64,000 nucleotides of DNA. It comes from Chryseobacterium oncorhynchi (GTDB lineage Bacteria > Bacteroidota > Bacteroidia > Flavobacteriales > Weeksellaceae). Shown piece after piece: positions 7,456 to 16,673 of the stretch. Numbering within the stretch: position 1 is the stretch's first letter; each line of letters opens with the position of its first letter. The notes beneath the pieces are model-generated. The model was not told where the DNA came from. It worked only from the letters and a program-made list of their open reading frames with translations, and did no database searches. Position numbers and translations under genes: made by a program. The DNA lies in assembly GCF_002899895.1 (NCBI RefSeq), contig NZ_PPEI02000001.1:372001-436000 (forward strand), in the 5' to 3' direction.

Positions 7456-9924
7456 TTATACATCCATATCATTCTCTTCTCCAAAAGCCTTCCAATAGTT
7501 ATATTTATCAGGATTGGCAAAAGCTGGATCTTCCTTATAAAAGTACAAAAGTCTGCTCAAAGCATGAGTATAAGTGGAATATCCCAAAGCTTTTTCATAG
7601 TGACTGATCGCTTTTTTTATATTTTGCTTTACACCAAGGCCATCATCATACAGGATTCCGTAATAGATGTTGGAATAAGTATTTTCGCTGTCTTTTCTTA
7701 AATAGCGTTGAAGGTTGGCATAATCTCTTTTTTGATAATAGATCTCAGATATCTTATCCTCATTGAACTGGAACTTCTTTTCTGCCTGCTTATAATAATC
7801 CAATGCAATATCATAATCCTGCAATACATAATCACCATAGAAGTATAAAATTCCCAGATTTTGCATTGCTAATCCGTTGCCAAGCTCAGCAGCCCTACGG
7901 AAATATTGTAAAGCTTTTTTAATGTTCTGCGGGTATCCTATACCATTTTGATAATGATAGCCAAGATTATTCAATGCGTAGGTTTGGTCCTGTAATGCTG
8001 CTTTTTCATACAGGATAAGTCCTTTCTGAAGATCGTAATACTTTGGAGGAGTGTTGTCATCTGTATAAATATACCCTAGTTCTACCATCATATTGGCATC
8101 ACCTCGCTCTACTCCTATCTTATAAAGCCTGATGGCATCTTTAATGTTCCCTTCTTGGGCATATTCTTCGGCACGCGATGCTAAAGTTTCATTATCAAAA
8201 TGAGCTTCATATCCGGAACCTAACTTTTCTTTCCATGTATTGTAGAAATTAAGAAAATACTGCTGATCCTTTCCACGCAGATTATATCTTTTATCATATA
8301 AAGAACCCATTTGAGAGCTGGAAACCTTGTATAATTCTCTTTCGGAATTTAATATAAACATTTCATTCCCCTTAAAAAGGCAAAGCAGCTGTTCATCATA
8401 TTCTATTCCCTCACAGATATAATCATAAATCTCACTTTTCACATCTGTCTTTTGATCATAATAAAGCATTCCTCCAGCAACAGTGATACGAAAGGTTTCC
8501 TGTTTACAAGCTTCAATTTTCTTATATTCTTTGGATGACGCAATCATCCAGTGGTCTTCTGATGCATTATACAATCCTATTCCATTTTGGTCAGAAAGCA
8601 GAAATACGTCTTGCATAAACTGGGAATACCAGTCTCTGTGAATATTTTCAATGGTATTATTTTCCAGCCTAAACTGTTGATGACTTGTGTCGTAAATATA
8701 CCATACCTTATCTTTTTTGTAAGCAAAAGCAGTATAGCTGTAGTCTCCCAAAACCATCATTACATCTATTTCCGAATCCAAAAGGTTTCCATCCGGTTTT
8801 ATAACGCAAGTCTTTTTCTGAAACTTATTAGGATTGACTCTGTAATAGCCATTTGAGATATGAACCAGTGAATCTTCAGGATGTTCTCCGAAGTAAACTC
8901 CATTCATTGTATAATAAGATCTCTTGGAGGTTCCTGTCTTTTTACTAAAGATCAAATCATTATAATCATACTCAAAAGGGCTTTCTGAAAGATCTGCAAT
9001 AACTTGTTTGTTGGATAGATTGACCACACGGTAGTTTCCATCTTTTTTTGCATTAAAAAGCCCGTTGTACCAAAGAATATCCAGTTCTTCGTATTCACAA
9101 GGAATGATAAGTTCCCCGGAAGCAATGTCAATCATCCCCCATTTACCATCAACTTCTACATTTCCGTAATTTTTTTCATCTATAGGAAAAGTATCAATAG
9201 CATCGTCATAAATACATTCAATGAGAACCTTTCCATCATTTCTCAGATATCCAAACTTCCCGTTTTTTTGCGCTACGGCAATACCTTCAGTATTGAATGC
9301 AAAAATTTCATCATAAACGGAAGGCATTACTATATTCCCTTTACTATCCTTCAGCCCCCAAAGTGCATTTTCTTCAAAAGGTTCTGTTGGGTTTTTATAC
9401 AATTCATCATTCCAGTATCCCAGTCCATATTCTATCCAATCTGTTTCCAGCAATTCTAAAAAAGAATCATAACCACGTCTTGCAAAAATTTCCTTTTCCA
9501 ACCCGACAAGGTTCTGATTTCGCATTGCTTTCTCATAGAGTTTATTTTTTTCTGTGATTTCCAACACCCAGTCTTTGGCCTGATTTGTATGGCTTTCTTC
9601 ATTCATGTTGAATACATCTGTTGCATTCATTGAAAAGGTATCATAAGGAAGTGCCTCCAGAAATTCAAACATTTTGTTTACCGGCTCATAATATACTTTT
9701 TTATAATGAAGCTGGTAATGGTCTGCTAGCAGTTGGTAGAAGCGTCTTAATCTTGAAACACCTTCTACTTTATCAAAAAAAAGTCCTTTCCCTTTCGATC
9801 TGGGGTTTCCACCAAATAAAGGTATGAACAGCTCAGGGATTTCATAGTTCCATTCTCCCAGATAATATGGATATACCTCTTTGGTCTGTGAGTCAAAATT
9901 ATATACATAAATACGGTGTGCCAT
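7456..9924 (-). CDS. WG-repeat and Sel1-repeat protein
   Basis: An 822-residue protein without a signal peptide. Residues 1-175 are an unrecognised N-terminal domain. From about 185 to 300 come WG repeats (LWGLKDSKGNIVMPSVYDE, KFGYLRNDGKVLIECIYDD, KWGMIDIASGELIIPCEYEE), a beta-rich fold used for protein contacts. From about 600 on there are Sel1-like repeats (ALNNLGYHYQNGIGYPQNI, AMQNLGILYFYGDYVLQDY), which form helical scaffolds. It is downstream of the TPR gene by 19 bases on the same strand, so the two probably form an operon of two interaction-type proteins. Role unknown. Confidence 0.8.
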   Translation of the reverse strand: MAHRIYVYNFDSQTKEVYPYYLGEWNYEIPELFIPLFGGNPRSKGKGLFFDKVEGVSRLRRFYQLLADHYQLHYKKVYYEPVNKMFEFLEALPYDTFSMNATDVFNMNEESHTNQAKDWVLEITEKNKLYEKAMRNQNLVGLEKEIFARRGYDSFLELLETDWIEYGLGYWNDELYKNPTEPFEENALWGLKDSKGNIVMPSVYDEIFAFNTEGIAVAQKNGKFGYLRNDGKVLIECIYDDAIDTFPIDEKNYGNVEVDGKWGMIDIASGELIIPCEYEELDILWYNGLFNAKKDGNYRVVNLSNKQVIADLSESPFEYDYNDLIFSKKTGTSKRSYYTMNGVYFGEHPEDSLVHISNGYYRVNPNKFQKKTCVIKPDGNLLDSEIDVMMVLGDYSYTAFAYKKDKVWYIYDTSHQQFRLENNTIENIHRDWYSQFMQDVFLLSDQNGIGLYNASEDHWMIASSKEYKKIEACKQETFRITVAGGMLYYDQKTDVKSEIYDYICEGIEYDEQLLCLFKGNEMFILNSERELYKVSSSQMGSLYDKRYNLRGKDQQYFLNFYNTWKEKLGSGYEAHFDNETLASRAEEYAQEGNIKDAIRLYKIGVERGDANMMVELGYIYTDDNTPPKYYDLQKGLILYEKAALQDQTYALNNLGYHYQNGIGYPQNIKKALQYFRRAAELGNGLAMQNLGILYFYGDYVLQDYDIALDYYKQAEKKFQFNEDKISEIYYQKRDYANLQRYLRKDSENTYSNIYYGILYDDGLGVKQNIKKAISHYEKALGYSTYTHALSRLLYFYKEDPAFANPDKYNYWKAFGEENDMDV

Positions 9925-9943
9925 ATATTTTATATTTCAACAG

Positions 9944-12247
9944 TTAGAATCCAAACTTAGAAAACAGCCCCGGTTTTTTCCATGAAGCTTTATATTCATC
10001 TGCAATAGAGTCATACTCCGGAAATGATCGCACATGGTCCAATAGAGCGTGAGCATCTTTAAGATTTCCATCCTGATACAATACAACAGCTTTTGCCAAT
10101 TCTACACTTTCCGTAAGATCATCATATCCCCATTCTTCATCATTATAGATTTTACTGAATCTTTCTGCAAGCATTAAAGTCTGATCCTTATTATTTAGTT
10201 TTTCATAGATTCGGATTCCGTAGCTTAACCAAAGCACATAATCTTCCGGATCCATAGCGTCGTCATTTTCAGCATCATATTGACTGAATATAGAGGCTGC
10301 TTCTGTATAATCACCCTGAAGAAAATTACTTTTAACGATCATATAAATTGTTTTGGCCTTATCAAAATCATTTAAAAGAAAGTCTTTTTTATTTTCCAGA
10401 TAATTTTTGGCTGCTTTTGCTACATTTTTGTAGTTTTCTTCCTCATTATAGATCTGCATCAATGCATACTGCGGATTAGGTTCCTTGGGAAAACGTTCTG
10501 CCAGATCGTTATAATAAGATAATCTGGTGTCGTGATCTTCACTTTCCAGACGTGGATAAAGGATTCCCTCCAAAACATTTTTACCTGCTTCCAGATCCCT
10601 GTAGTCATAATCACTGATCTCAGGATTATCCATTGTATGCTGGTAGAAGTAATTAAGGGCTTCTTCGGCATCAGAATACACTTCAGGAGAGCCTTGCAAG
10701 CCTAAAACTTCTATCTGGCGTGCTCTGTAGTACAGGTTTTTATAGAGATAATCTTCATCCTCATCATCGTACAAGCCGAAATAACTATTCAGTGCCTCTT
10801 CTGCTTTCTCATAATTTTCTTCAAATAGCAATGCATCAATCAATACAAGATGAAGTTCCCTGAATTCTGAATATTTCAACCCTTCAGAGGCAACCTTTAT
10901 TGCAGAAAGATGATCACCCAATAAAGAATGCTTAATGGCCAGATTATTACAACACATCGCTCTGGTGTGCATATCGTTGTAATAATTACTTTCAAACTGC
11001 TCTTCTTCATAATATCTTTGAAAAGCTTCATAAGCCTGTTGGTAAACCATAGTATGAACTTCAGTCCATTTGATCTGGTCTTCCTCATCCTCTATTTCCT
11101 CTATAAATTCATTAAGATAAACTCCTTCGTTATAAATATCAGTAGGCAAATCTGTGAAAGCCGGAATTTCAGAGGGTATGATTTTATGTAAGTGATATTC
11201 TGATTCTACTTTTCGTCTCCATGCTGTTGCATTGGAAGAGCGTTCTACAGCTTTTTCCAGTAAAGGAATTGCTTCAGAATATTGCATTGCATCATAGAAA
11301 TAAGTTCCTGCAAAGTGATAGCCTGAGAAAATTTGCGGATGGGTATTGATGACCTCAAGGGCATGTTGCTTATAAAAATCGTCCGCAATTTTCAGCATAT
11401 CAGCGTAATTCCGTTCAATGATCAGCTGGTAATAGAAAACATCAGGATGATTGAATCCGTTTTGAATCAATTCTGCAAAACGCTGATGCCATTCTACCAG
11501 CTTTTCCTGTATAAACATCGCGCTGTTACTCCCTTTAATAGCTTTCAACATCATCTTCAATGAAAGATCCGGTGCATTATTTTCATAGGCAATATCTGCA
11601 AGGTTTATAAAGTCAGAATCCTCTCTGCTTACAAATGTGGAATGTTCCCGATCAATAAGAGCGGTAAGTTCTTCCCCGGAGATCATCTTTTCACGGTCCA
11701 GCAGATAGATCTTTTTGATCCAGAACAACGATGTATTTTTATCTCTAAGTTCACGATTGTCGGCAAATTCTCTTTGGAAGTAGTACATCCCTGCTTCAAG
11801 GCTATTTAAAAGAGGTTTATTCTCACCCAGAGATTCATATATTTTGACTAAAAAATCATAGCCATAGACTTCATTTTCAGAATCGTCCAGTAAACGCTCT
11901 GCGTAAGCTATAAATTCTGCTTTATTTTCTTCAGTAATATGTTTCTTTACCCTACCTATCTGCATCAATGTATATTCGTTGCTTAAAGGATAATTCAGGA
12001 TATTATAAAGTGCTCTTATGTTGTTGGGATTCACATTTAGAATCCTGCGTAGATAAGGAATAACCTTGTCGTGGATAGCATTATAGGCTTCCTCATGCCC
12101 ATCATAGTAAACCTTGTCATGGTAGGCCACTGCCATTAAGAATAATACCTCTTCATCCTCAGGGTTTGACAATAAATATTGTTCTCCCTCTGCAATACAC
12201 TGTTCCAGATCTCCCTGATAAAACAGTTGCTCTAATTTATTATACAT
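9944..12247 (-). CDS. Large TPR-type helical repeat protein
   Basis: A 767-residue soluble, acidic protein consisting mostly of helix-turn-helix repeats of TPR character, for example LEQCIAEGEQYLLSNPEDE at the start and NPQYALMQIYNEEENYKNV near residue 600. No enzyme motif or signal peptide is visible. It is the first gene of a probable two-gene operon with the WG/Sel1 protein. Such proteins act as scaffolds, but no partner can be named. Its upstream region of 222 bases is shared with the divergent secreted protein gene at 12470. Confidence 0.75.
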   Translation of the reverse strand: MYNKLEQLFYQGDLEQCIAEGEQYLLSNPEDEEVLFLMAVAYHDKVYYDGHEEAYNAIHDKVIPYLRRILNVNPNNIRALYNILNYPLSNEYTLMQIGRVKKHITEENKAEFIAYAERLLDDSENEVYGYDFLVKIYESLGENKPLLNSLEAGMYYFQREFADNRELRDKNTSLFWIKKIYLLDREKMISGEELTALIDREHSTFVSREDSDFINLADIAYENNAPDLSLKMMLKAIKGSNSAMFIQEKLVEWHQRFAELIQNGFNHPDVFYYQLIIERNYADMLKIADDFYKQHALEVINTHPQIFSGYHFAGTYFYDAMQYSEAIPLLEKAVERSSNATAWRRKVESEYHLHKIIPSEIPAFTDLPTDIYNEGVYLNEFIEEIEDEEDQIKWTEVHTMVYQQAYEAFQRYYEEEQFESNYYNDMHTRAMCCNNLAIKHSLLGDHLSAIKVASEGLKYSEFRELHLVLIDALLFEENYEKAEEALNSYFGLYDDEDEDYLYKNLYYRARQIEVLGLQGSPEVYSDAEEALNYFYQHTMDNPEISDYDYRDLEAGKNVLEGILYPRLESEDHDTRLSYYNDLAERFPKEPNPQYALMQIYNEEENYKNVAKAAKNYLENKKDFLLNDFDKAKTIYMIVKSNFLQGDYTEAASIFSQYDAENDDAMDPEDYVLWLSYGIRIYEKLNNKDQTLMLAERFSKIYNDEEWGYDDLTESVELAKAVVLYQDGNLKDAHALLDHVRSFPEYDSIADEYKASWKKPGLFSKFGF

Positions 12248-12469
12248 TATTAATATTTTGTTCTAATAATTTTATCATTTCATTTGCTGCACGCCCAGAT
12301 AAATTCTGCACGTTCTTTATATTCTATGCAAAATATAAAAAACAAAGTGAAAAACAAATGCCAAAGCTTATAAAATAAGGAAAGGCATTCAATAAAAACA
12401 GGTTTAATTCTTTAGATTTTGGGTTTAAATGAGTATTTTTAAATCCAAAATTCAGAAAATTCGGGCACT

Positions 12470-13234
12470 ATGCATATGAAAAAAATGATGATAGGTTTTT
12501 CCCTGGTTCTATATGTTGCTGCTTGGGGACAAAAAAAGCCTGCTCAGAGTAATAAACTGGTACTTTACAGTTATCAAACTTTTGGTTGTGACAACAAGGG
12601 ATATTTTGATCCTTCAAAATATAAAAAGGAGGAAATAGATGGTACTTACAAACTTTTATATCCTTTAGACTGGTCTCCGTTTTCTTCTCTTATTGTTTTT
12701 AGCCCTTCAAAATTTGATGATATTCGCAGTAACAGCAACCACCTTTTACAACAAGCTGAAAAAGACTATCTGAAAAGAAAAAAAGAACTTTTGGACCTTA
12801 AAACAATGGATCTTCCTATTTGGAAAAAACAGCAAGAAGAGGCTATGAAGCTTTTGGAAAACGAATATCAACTCAGAAAAGAGCTTCTTATGGCCTATTC
12901 TGATCCTCAGTCTCTTAAAAACAGTAAATTTTATAATACCTGTAAAGAATATATTGATGCCATCACCACCAATGATAAGCAAAAAATGTATTCGGTATGG
13001 AAAAGTTTGTTTGAGCAAAAAAATAATGAAGAAACTTATTCCGGTACAAAGGACGTATTTAATGCTAAATGGAACGATCAACGAAAAGATGATTTTGCAC
13101 TCATAGATCTCATCAATGCTTTCAGTAATTGTGCTAATCACAGTTTCAGAACTAAGGTAGATGAGGAGGGTACTTTATTTAAGGCTTTTGAAAAGGTTTT
13201 TGTAAAATTGAAAAGAGATTGCGACGAGCCATAA
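12470..13234 (+). CDS. Secreted protein, paralogue A of a tandem pair
   Basis: A 254-residue protein with a signal peptide ending near AAWGQKK. The mature part begins with LYSYQTFGCDNKGYFD and KEEIDGTYKLLY, has a charged helical middle, and ends KLKRDCDEP. I do not recognise the family. Its neighbour at 13378 is a clear paralogue that shares these blocks, the cysteine positions and the terminal CDEP. The ATG at 12476 is an equally good start; the paralogue has the same doubled ATG. Confidence 0.72.
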   Translation: MHMKKMMIGFSLVLYVAAWGQKKPAQSNKLVLYSYQTFGCDNKGYFDPSKYKKEEIDGTYKLLYPLDWSPFSSLIVFSPSKFDDIRSNSNHLLQQAEKDYLKRKKELLDLKTMDLPIWKKQQEEAMKLLENEYQLRKELLMAYSDPQSLKNSKFYNTCKEYIDAITTNDKQKMYSVWKSLFEQKNNEETYSGTKDVFNAKWNDQRKDDFALIDLINAFSNCANHSFRTKVDEEGTLFKAFEKVFVKLKRDCDEP

Positions 13235-13331
13235 ACCCGCCTGTTTAAAGCAAAAAATTAAAATTCACATTAAATTACAAAAATCGATAGATAAAATTGA
13301 TCTAATTCTTTAATTTTCAAATTTAAAGCCT

Positions 13332-13339
13332 TAATTTTG
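13332..13339 (+). promoter_or_regulatory. Candidate -7 element for paralogue B
   Basis: TAATTTTG fits TAnnTTTG and lies 39 bases before the start codon. The surrounding sequence (attcttta before it and agaaaattcgg after it) is also found in front of paralogue A, so the leader was probably duplicated with the gene. Confidence 0.45.
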
Positions 13340-13377
13340 CACTGAAATTTTAGAAAATTCGGATTCTTTCTACAACT

Positions 13378-14148
13378 ATGCGCATGAAAAATATGATGAT
13401 TGGGCTTTCTATAGCCTTATCTGCTCCTGTTTGGGGACAAAAAGGCCCTACAAAAACAAACAATCTGACACTATATAGCTATCAGACATTCAACTGTGAT
13501 AACAAGGGGTATTTTGATGCTACCAAATATGAAAAAGAAGAAATAGACGGGGTTAATAAACTTTTATATAAATTCAACGGGGTTCATTTTGATACCAACC
13601 CCATCTTTAAACTTTCAAGCCTTGAAGATGTTCGTAAAAATAAAGATATTCATTTAGAAAATCTGGAAAAACAGTATCAGGAAAAGAAGAAAGAACTTTA
13701 CAGCCTTAAGGTAATTAACCTTCCTGTATGGCAAAACTTGTACGAAGAGGCAATCAAGACCTTTGAAAATGAATATGAACTGAACAAGGAAGAAATTCTG
13801 GCTTTCTCTGACCCTACCACTCTTAAAGACAGCAAGTTCTACGCAACCTGCAAGGAACCTATTGATGCCATATCTTCTCCGGACAGAGAGAAAATGTTTG
13901 CCTCATGGAAGATGTATACAGAGCTTAAAAGTAAAAACAATGCTGATCCGCAAGGAGTGATGAACCGATTTAATGCTAAAATGGATGATCCTCAAAAGGA
14001 AGATTATGCTCTTATAGATCTCATTGGTCTTAGTTTTCATAACTGTGCCAACAGCAGTTTCAGACAGAAACGTGATGACGAGGGAACGGTTTATAAAAGC
14101 TTTGACAAAATCTTTACAAAGCTGAAAAAGAATTGCGATGAACCATAA
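13378..14148 (+). CDS. Secreted protein, paralogue B of a tandem pair
   Basis: A 256-residue protein with a signal peptide ending near APVWGQKG. It shares with paralogue A the blocks LYSYQTFNCDNKGYFD, KEEIDGVNKLLY, KDSKFYATCKEPIDAI, DYALIDLI and the ending CDEP, in the same order and spacing. This is a tandem gene duplication. Four cysteines (CDNK, TCKE, NCAN, NCDE) are conserved between the copies and could form disulfides. Family not recognised. A hairpin terminator follows 29 bases after the stop. Confidence 0.75.
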   Translation: MRMKNMMIGLSIALSAPVWGQKGPTKTNNLTLYSYQTFNCDNKGYFDATKYEKEEIDGVNKLLYKFNGVHFDTNPIFKLSSLEDVRKNKDIHLENLEKQYQEKKKELYSLKVINLPVWQNLYEEAIKTFENEYELNKEEILAFSDPTTLKDSKFYATCKEPIDAISSPDREKMFASWKMYTELKSKNNADPQGVMNRFNAKMDDPQKEDYALIDLIGLSFHNCANSSFRQKRDDEGTVYKSFDKIFTKLKKNCDEP

Positions 14149-14177
14149 AGAAAATTAAAAATTTAAATATTATAATG

Positions 14178-14206
14178 GCAGTACTCATTTTGGGTACTGC
14201 TTTTTT
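14178..14206 (+). terminator. Hairpin terminator after paralogue B
   Basis: Stem GCAGTAC with GTACTGC followed by six T. It closes the tandem pair. Confidence 0.8.
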
Positions 14207-14325
14207 ATTTAAAATCCTATGAATAAAAGTTCTGGGTTAAAGAACGGTTAAGGGAAGGTTAATGACATTCTATTTCTTTGCCTTGGTTATAAATAGATTT
14301 ATTTTCGTCGGAAAATACTACTCAT

Positions 14326-15222
14326 ATGGATTTTATTTATCTTTTTTTTACGGCATTTATCAGCATGGCAGTTTCGGCACAAAAGGGGCCTGCAGTTATT
14401 CCTTTTTCTCTGGAGAACAACTCTGTTTATCTACAATGTAAAGTAAACAAAACGGACAGCATTAAATTCTTATTTGACACGGGAGCAGATGGCTCTGTCA
14501 TCAATATCAATTCAAAGAAAAAAGTAGCTCTGAAAATTGACGGAAAATCAGAAAACAGGGGTTCAAATGGTGTAAATACGGTTGATTACAGCAGCCAGAA
14601 TACCGTAGAGTTTGGAAATATAAAGAAAAATGCTGTTCTCTTTACTCTGATTCCTTATGGTGCGGTTAATTTTGATGGTGTTTTTGGTACAGATATGATG
14701 AAAGGGAAAATCATTGAGATCGATTATCACAAAAATGTAATCCGGTTTTATGATGAAAATGATGCATCTATTGATTATTCAGGATACGAAAAAATGAAGC
14801 TTCACATGATTGACAACTACCCTGCCATAGAAAGCATCATCACTATAAATGGTAAACAATATTCAGGATTTTTCGGTCTTGACACCGGAGCGGACGATGC
14901 TTTAACTATAGCTTCTCCTTATGCTAAAAAGAATGCCTTTAGCAGCGCCATGAAAACTATCGGGAAAGCCACGGCACAAGGTTCTGACGGTTCAGTCTAT
15001 GAAATGCCTGTTGTACTTTGTCCGTCCATTCAATTTGCACAGAAATACCTTTATAATATCCCTATTACACTTTCCGGCTCTACTGAAGGGATTGATTCCT
15101 CAGAAAAAATGGCAGGATTTTTCGGAAACGGCTTTTTAAAAAGGTTCAATACCATTATTGATTTTAAGAATCAGTATATTTATTTTAAACTGAATAAAAA
15201 TCTGTATTCGGAGTTTAATTAA
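14326..15222 (+). CDS. Secreted retropepsin-like aspartyl protease with two DTGAD motifs
   Basis: A 298-residue protein with a signal peptide (cut near VSAQKGP). It has two catalytic-type motifs: FDTGADGSVI near residue 50 and GLDTGADDALTI near residue 187. Each is followed by a hydrophobic-glycine stretch (GVFGTDMMKG and GFFGNGFL) as in retropepsin folds. The arrangement is a two-lobed, pepsin-like enzyme built from two retropepsin-type halves, as in the aspartyl protease family (Asp_protease_2) common in Bacteroidota. Predicted to act in the periplasm or outside the cell. Confidence 0.85.
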   Translation: MDFIYLFFTAFISMAVSAQKGPAVIPFSLENNSVYLQCKVNKTDSIKFLFDTGADGSVININSKKKVALKIDGKSENRGSNGVNTVDYSSQNTVEFGNIKKNAVLFTLIPYGAVNFDGVFGTDMMKGKIIEIDYHKNVIRFYDENDASIDYSGYEKMKLHMIDNYPAIESIITINGKQYSGFFGLDTGADDALTIASPYAKKNAFSSAMKTIGKATAQGSDGSVYEMPVVLCPSIQFAQKYLYNIPITLSGSTEGIDSSEKMAGFFGNGFLKRFNTIIDFKNQYIYFKLNKNLYSEFN

Positions 15223-15362
15223 TTATTTTAAGATTATTATTGATCATAAAAAAATACGTATTTGGTTTTGAATTTGATAGTAATATAAAAAGCTCGGATA
15301 TTCCTCATTCTTCAGAAATATTATGAGGGGTTTCCAGATGTTAGATCTGTAAATGAATAAGA

Positions 15363-15767
15363 ATGAAAAAACAGGATAAAAATATTTCTTTCAGACAGGT
15401 AGAAATAGTAAACCAATTTCTTGCTGAACTAGACCAACACCTGGCTGATCTTCAGTCAGGGCAAGTTGAAACAGCATATGAAGTTAATCAATTTGCAGAG
15501 CTTTTATTTATCAATCCGAATCACTTAAGTGATACTGTCAAAGAAGTTATAGGAAAATCACCGTGTGCGGTGTATGAAGAGAAACTGATTGTTATTTCTA
15601 AAGAGATGATCATCAATACCAACAAGCCTATTAATGAGATCGCAAGAATATTAGACTACGATCCTTCTAATTTCACGAAGTTCTTCAAACGATTTACTGG
15701 TAAAACACCAAAAAAATACAGAAATGAGAACCATCCTGATCTAAAAACAGAAGAGGTTACCATTTAA
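15363..15767 (+). CDS. Short AraC-type DNA-binding protein
   Basis: A 134-residue protein that is mostly an AraC/XylS DNA-binding domain. The first helix-turn-helix is around YEVNQFAELLFINPNHLSD and the second is KPINEIARILDYDPSNFTKF, ending in FKRFTGKTPKKYRN, the usual family end. The ligand-sensing N-terminal domain of full-size AraC proteins is missing; only about 35 residues precede the domain. It lies 68 bases before an SDR gene that has its own promoter, so control of that gene is likely but unproven. Confidence 0.8.
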   Translation: MKKQDKNISFRQVEIVNQFLAELDQHLADLQSGQVETAYEVNQFAELLFINPNHLSDTVKEVIGKSPCAVYEEKLIVISKEMIINTNKPINEIARILDYDPSNFTKFFKRFTGKTPKKYRNENHPDLKTEEVTI

Positions 15768-15784
15768 ACAGAAAAGGTTACTAT

Positions 15785-15812
15785 TTTGTCTGTCATACGC
15801 TTTTTAATTTTG
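15785..15812 (+). promoter_or_regulatory. Promoter of the SDR gene
   Basis: TTTG at 15785-15788 and TAATTTTG at 15805-15812 are separated by 16 bases, close to the Bacteroidota pattern. The predicted start of transcription is about 17 bases before the ATG at 15836. Confidence 0.6.
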
Positions 15813-15835
15813 CATTATTATTTAATGATAAAATT

Positions 15836-16567
15836 ATGACAAGCAAAAAGACAGCTCTGATTACGGGAGCAAATAAAGGAATCGGTTTTGAAACAGCAAA
15901 ACAACTTTTACAACTTGGGTATTTCGTCTTCATTGGAAGCAGAGATCTTGACAGGGGTTTAAAAGCTGTTGAAACCTTAAAGGATTTGGGTTACACGGAT
16001 GTCGATATTTTACAAATTGATGTCACCAATTTACTCTCTGTGCAACAAGCCAAAACTGAACTGGAATCTAAGATTTCCAAACTGGATGTTCTGATCAATA
16101 ATGCAGGAATAATAGGAGAAATGCCTCAAAATGCATCCTCTATTTCTTTAGATAATATCAGAACCGTTTATGAGACCAATTTCTTTGGAGTAATTCAGGT
16201 AACCCAACACTTATTGGATTTAATGAAAAAGTCTGAACATCCTAGAATTGTTAATGTTTCCAGTGATCTGGGTTCATTAACTAATCAGAGCAATCCTAAT
16301 TATGAATTTTATGATGTTAAACCTATCGCCTACTCCAGTTCAAAAACAGCCGTCAATACTTTTACAGTAATGCTTGCTTATGAGCTTAAAGACACAAATT
16401 TTAAAATCAATAGTGTCAACCCAGGATTCACAGCTACTGATCTTAATGGATTTACCGGATATCAAACTCCAGAGCAAGGAACCAAAGCTATCATAGCATT
16501 TGCTACAATTGATGATAACGGACCTTCTGGAAAATTTTTCAGTGATGGATTTGAGGTAGCCTGGTAG
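15836..16567 (+). CDS. SDR family oxidoreductase
   Basis: A classical short-chain dehydrogenase of 243 residues. It has the cofactor motif TGANKGIGFETAK at residues 10-22, the NNAG motif (LINNAGIIGE), the catalytic serine in NVSSDLGSL and the YSSSKTA motif with catalytic tyrosine and lysine. It resembles carbonyl-reductase-like SDRs. NADPH preference is likely given the arginine in GSRDLDRG. It may be controlled by the AraC-type protein just upstream. Confidence 0.9.
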   Translation: MTSKKTALITGANKGIGFETAKQLLQLGYFVFIGSRDLDRGLKAVETLKDLGYTDVDILQIDVTNLLSVQQAKTELESKISKLDVLINNAGIIGEMPQNASSISLDNIRTVYETNFFGVIQVTQHLLDLMKKSEHPRIVNVSSDLGSLTNQSNPNYEFYDVKPIAYSSSKTAVNTFTVMLAYELKDTNFKINSVNPGFTATDLNGFTGYQTPEQGTKAIIAFATIDDNGPSGKFFSDGFEVAW

Positions 16568-16624
16568 CAAAATCGAAGTAGAATATTTTCATTTTAGTAA
16601 AAAAGAGTTATTAAGTTGAAACAA

Positions 16625-16653
16625 AAAGCGCCTCAGAAATTCTGAGGCGCTTT
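16625..16653. terminator. Two-way hairpin terminator between the SDR and efflux operons
   Basis: Perfect 13-base stem (AAAGCGCCTCAGA with TCTGAGGCGCTTT) around a 3-base loop. It lies between two convergent genes and can serve both. Confidence 0.9.
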
Positions 16654-16673
16654 CGGTTAATTAAAGGCTTAAT

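Noticed and set aside
9268-9827. Plus-strand frames opposite the WG/Sel1 and TPR genes
   Set aside because: They are antisense shadows of long, well-supported minus-strand genes.
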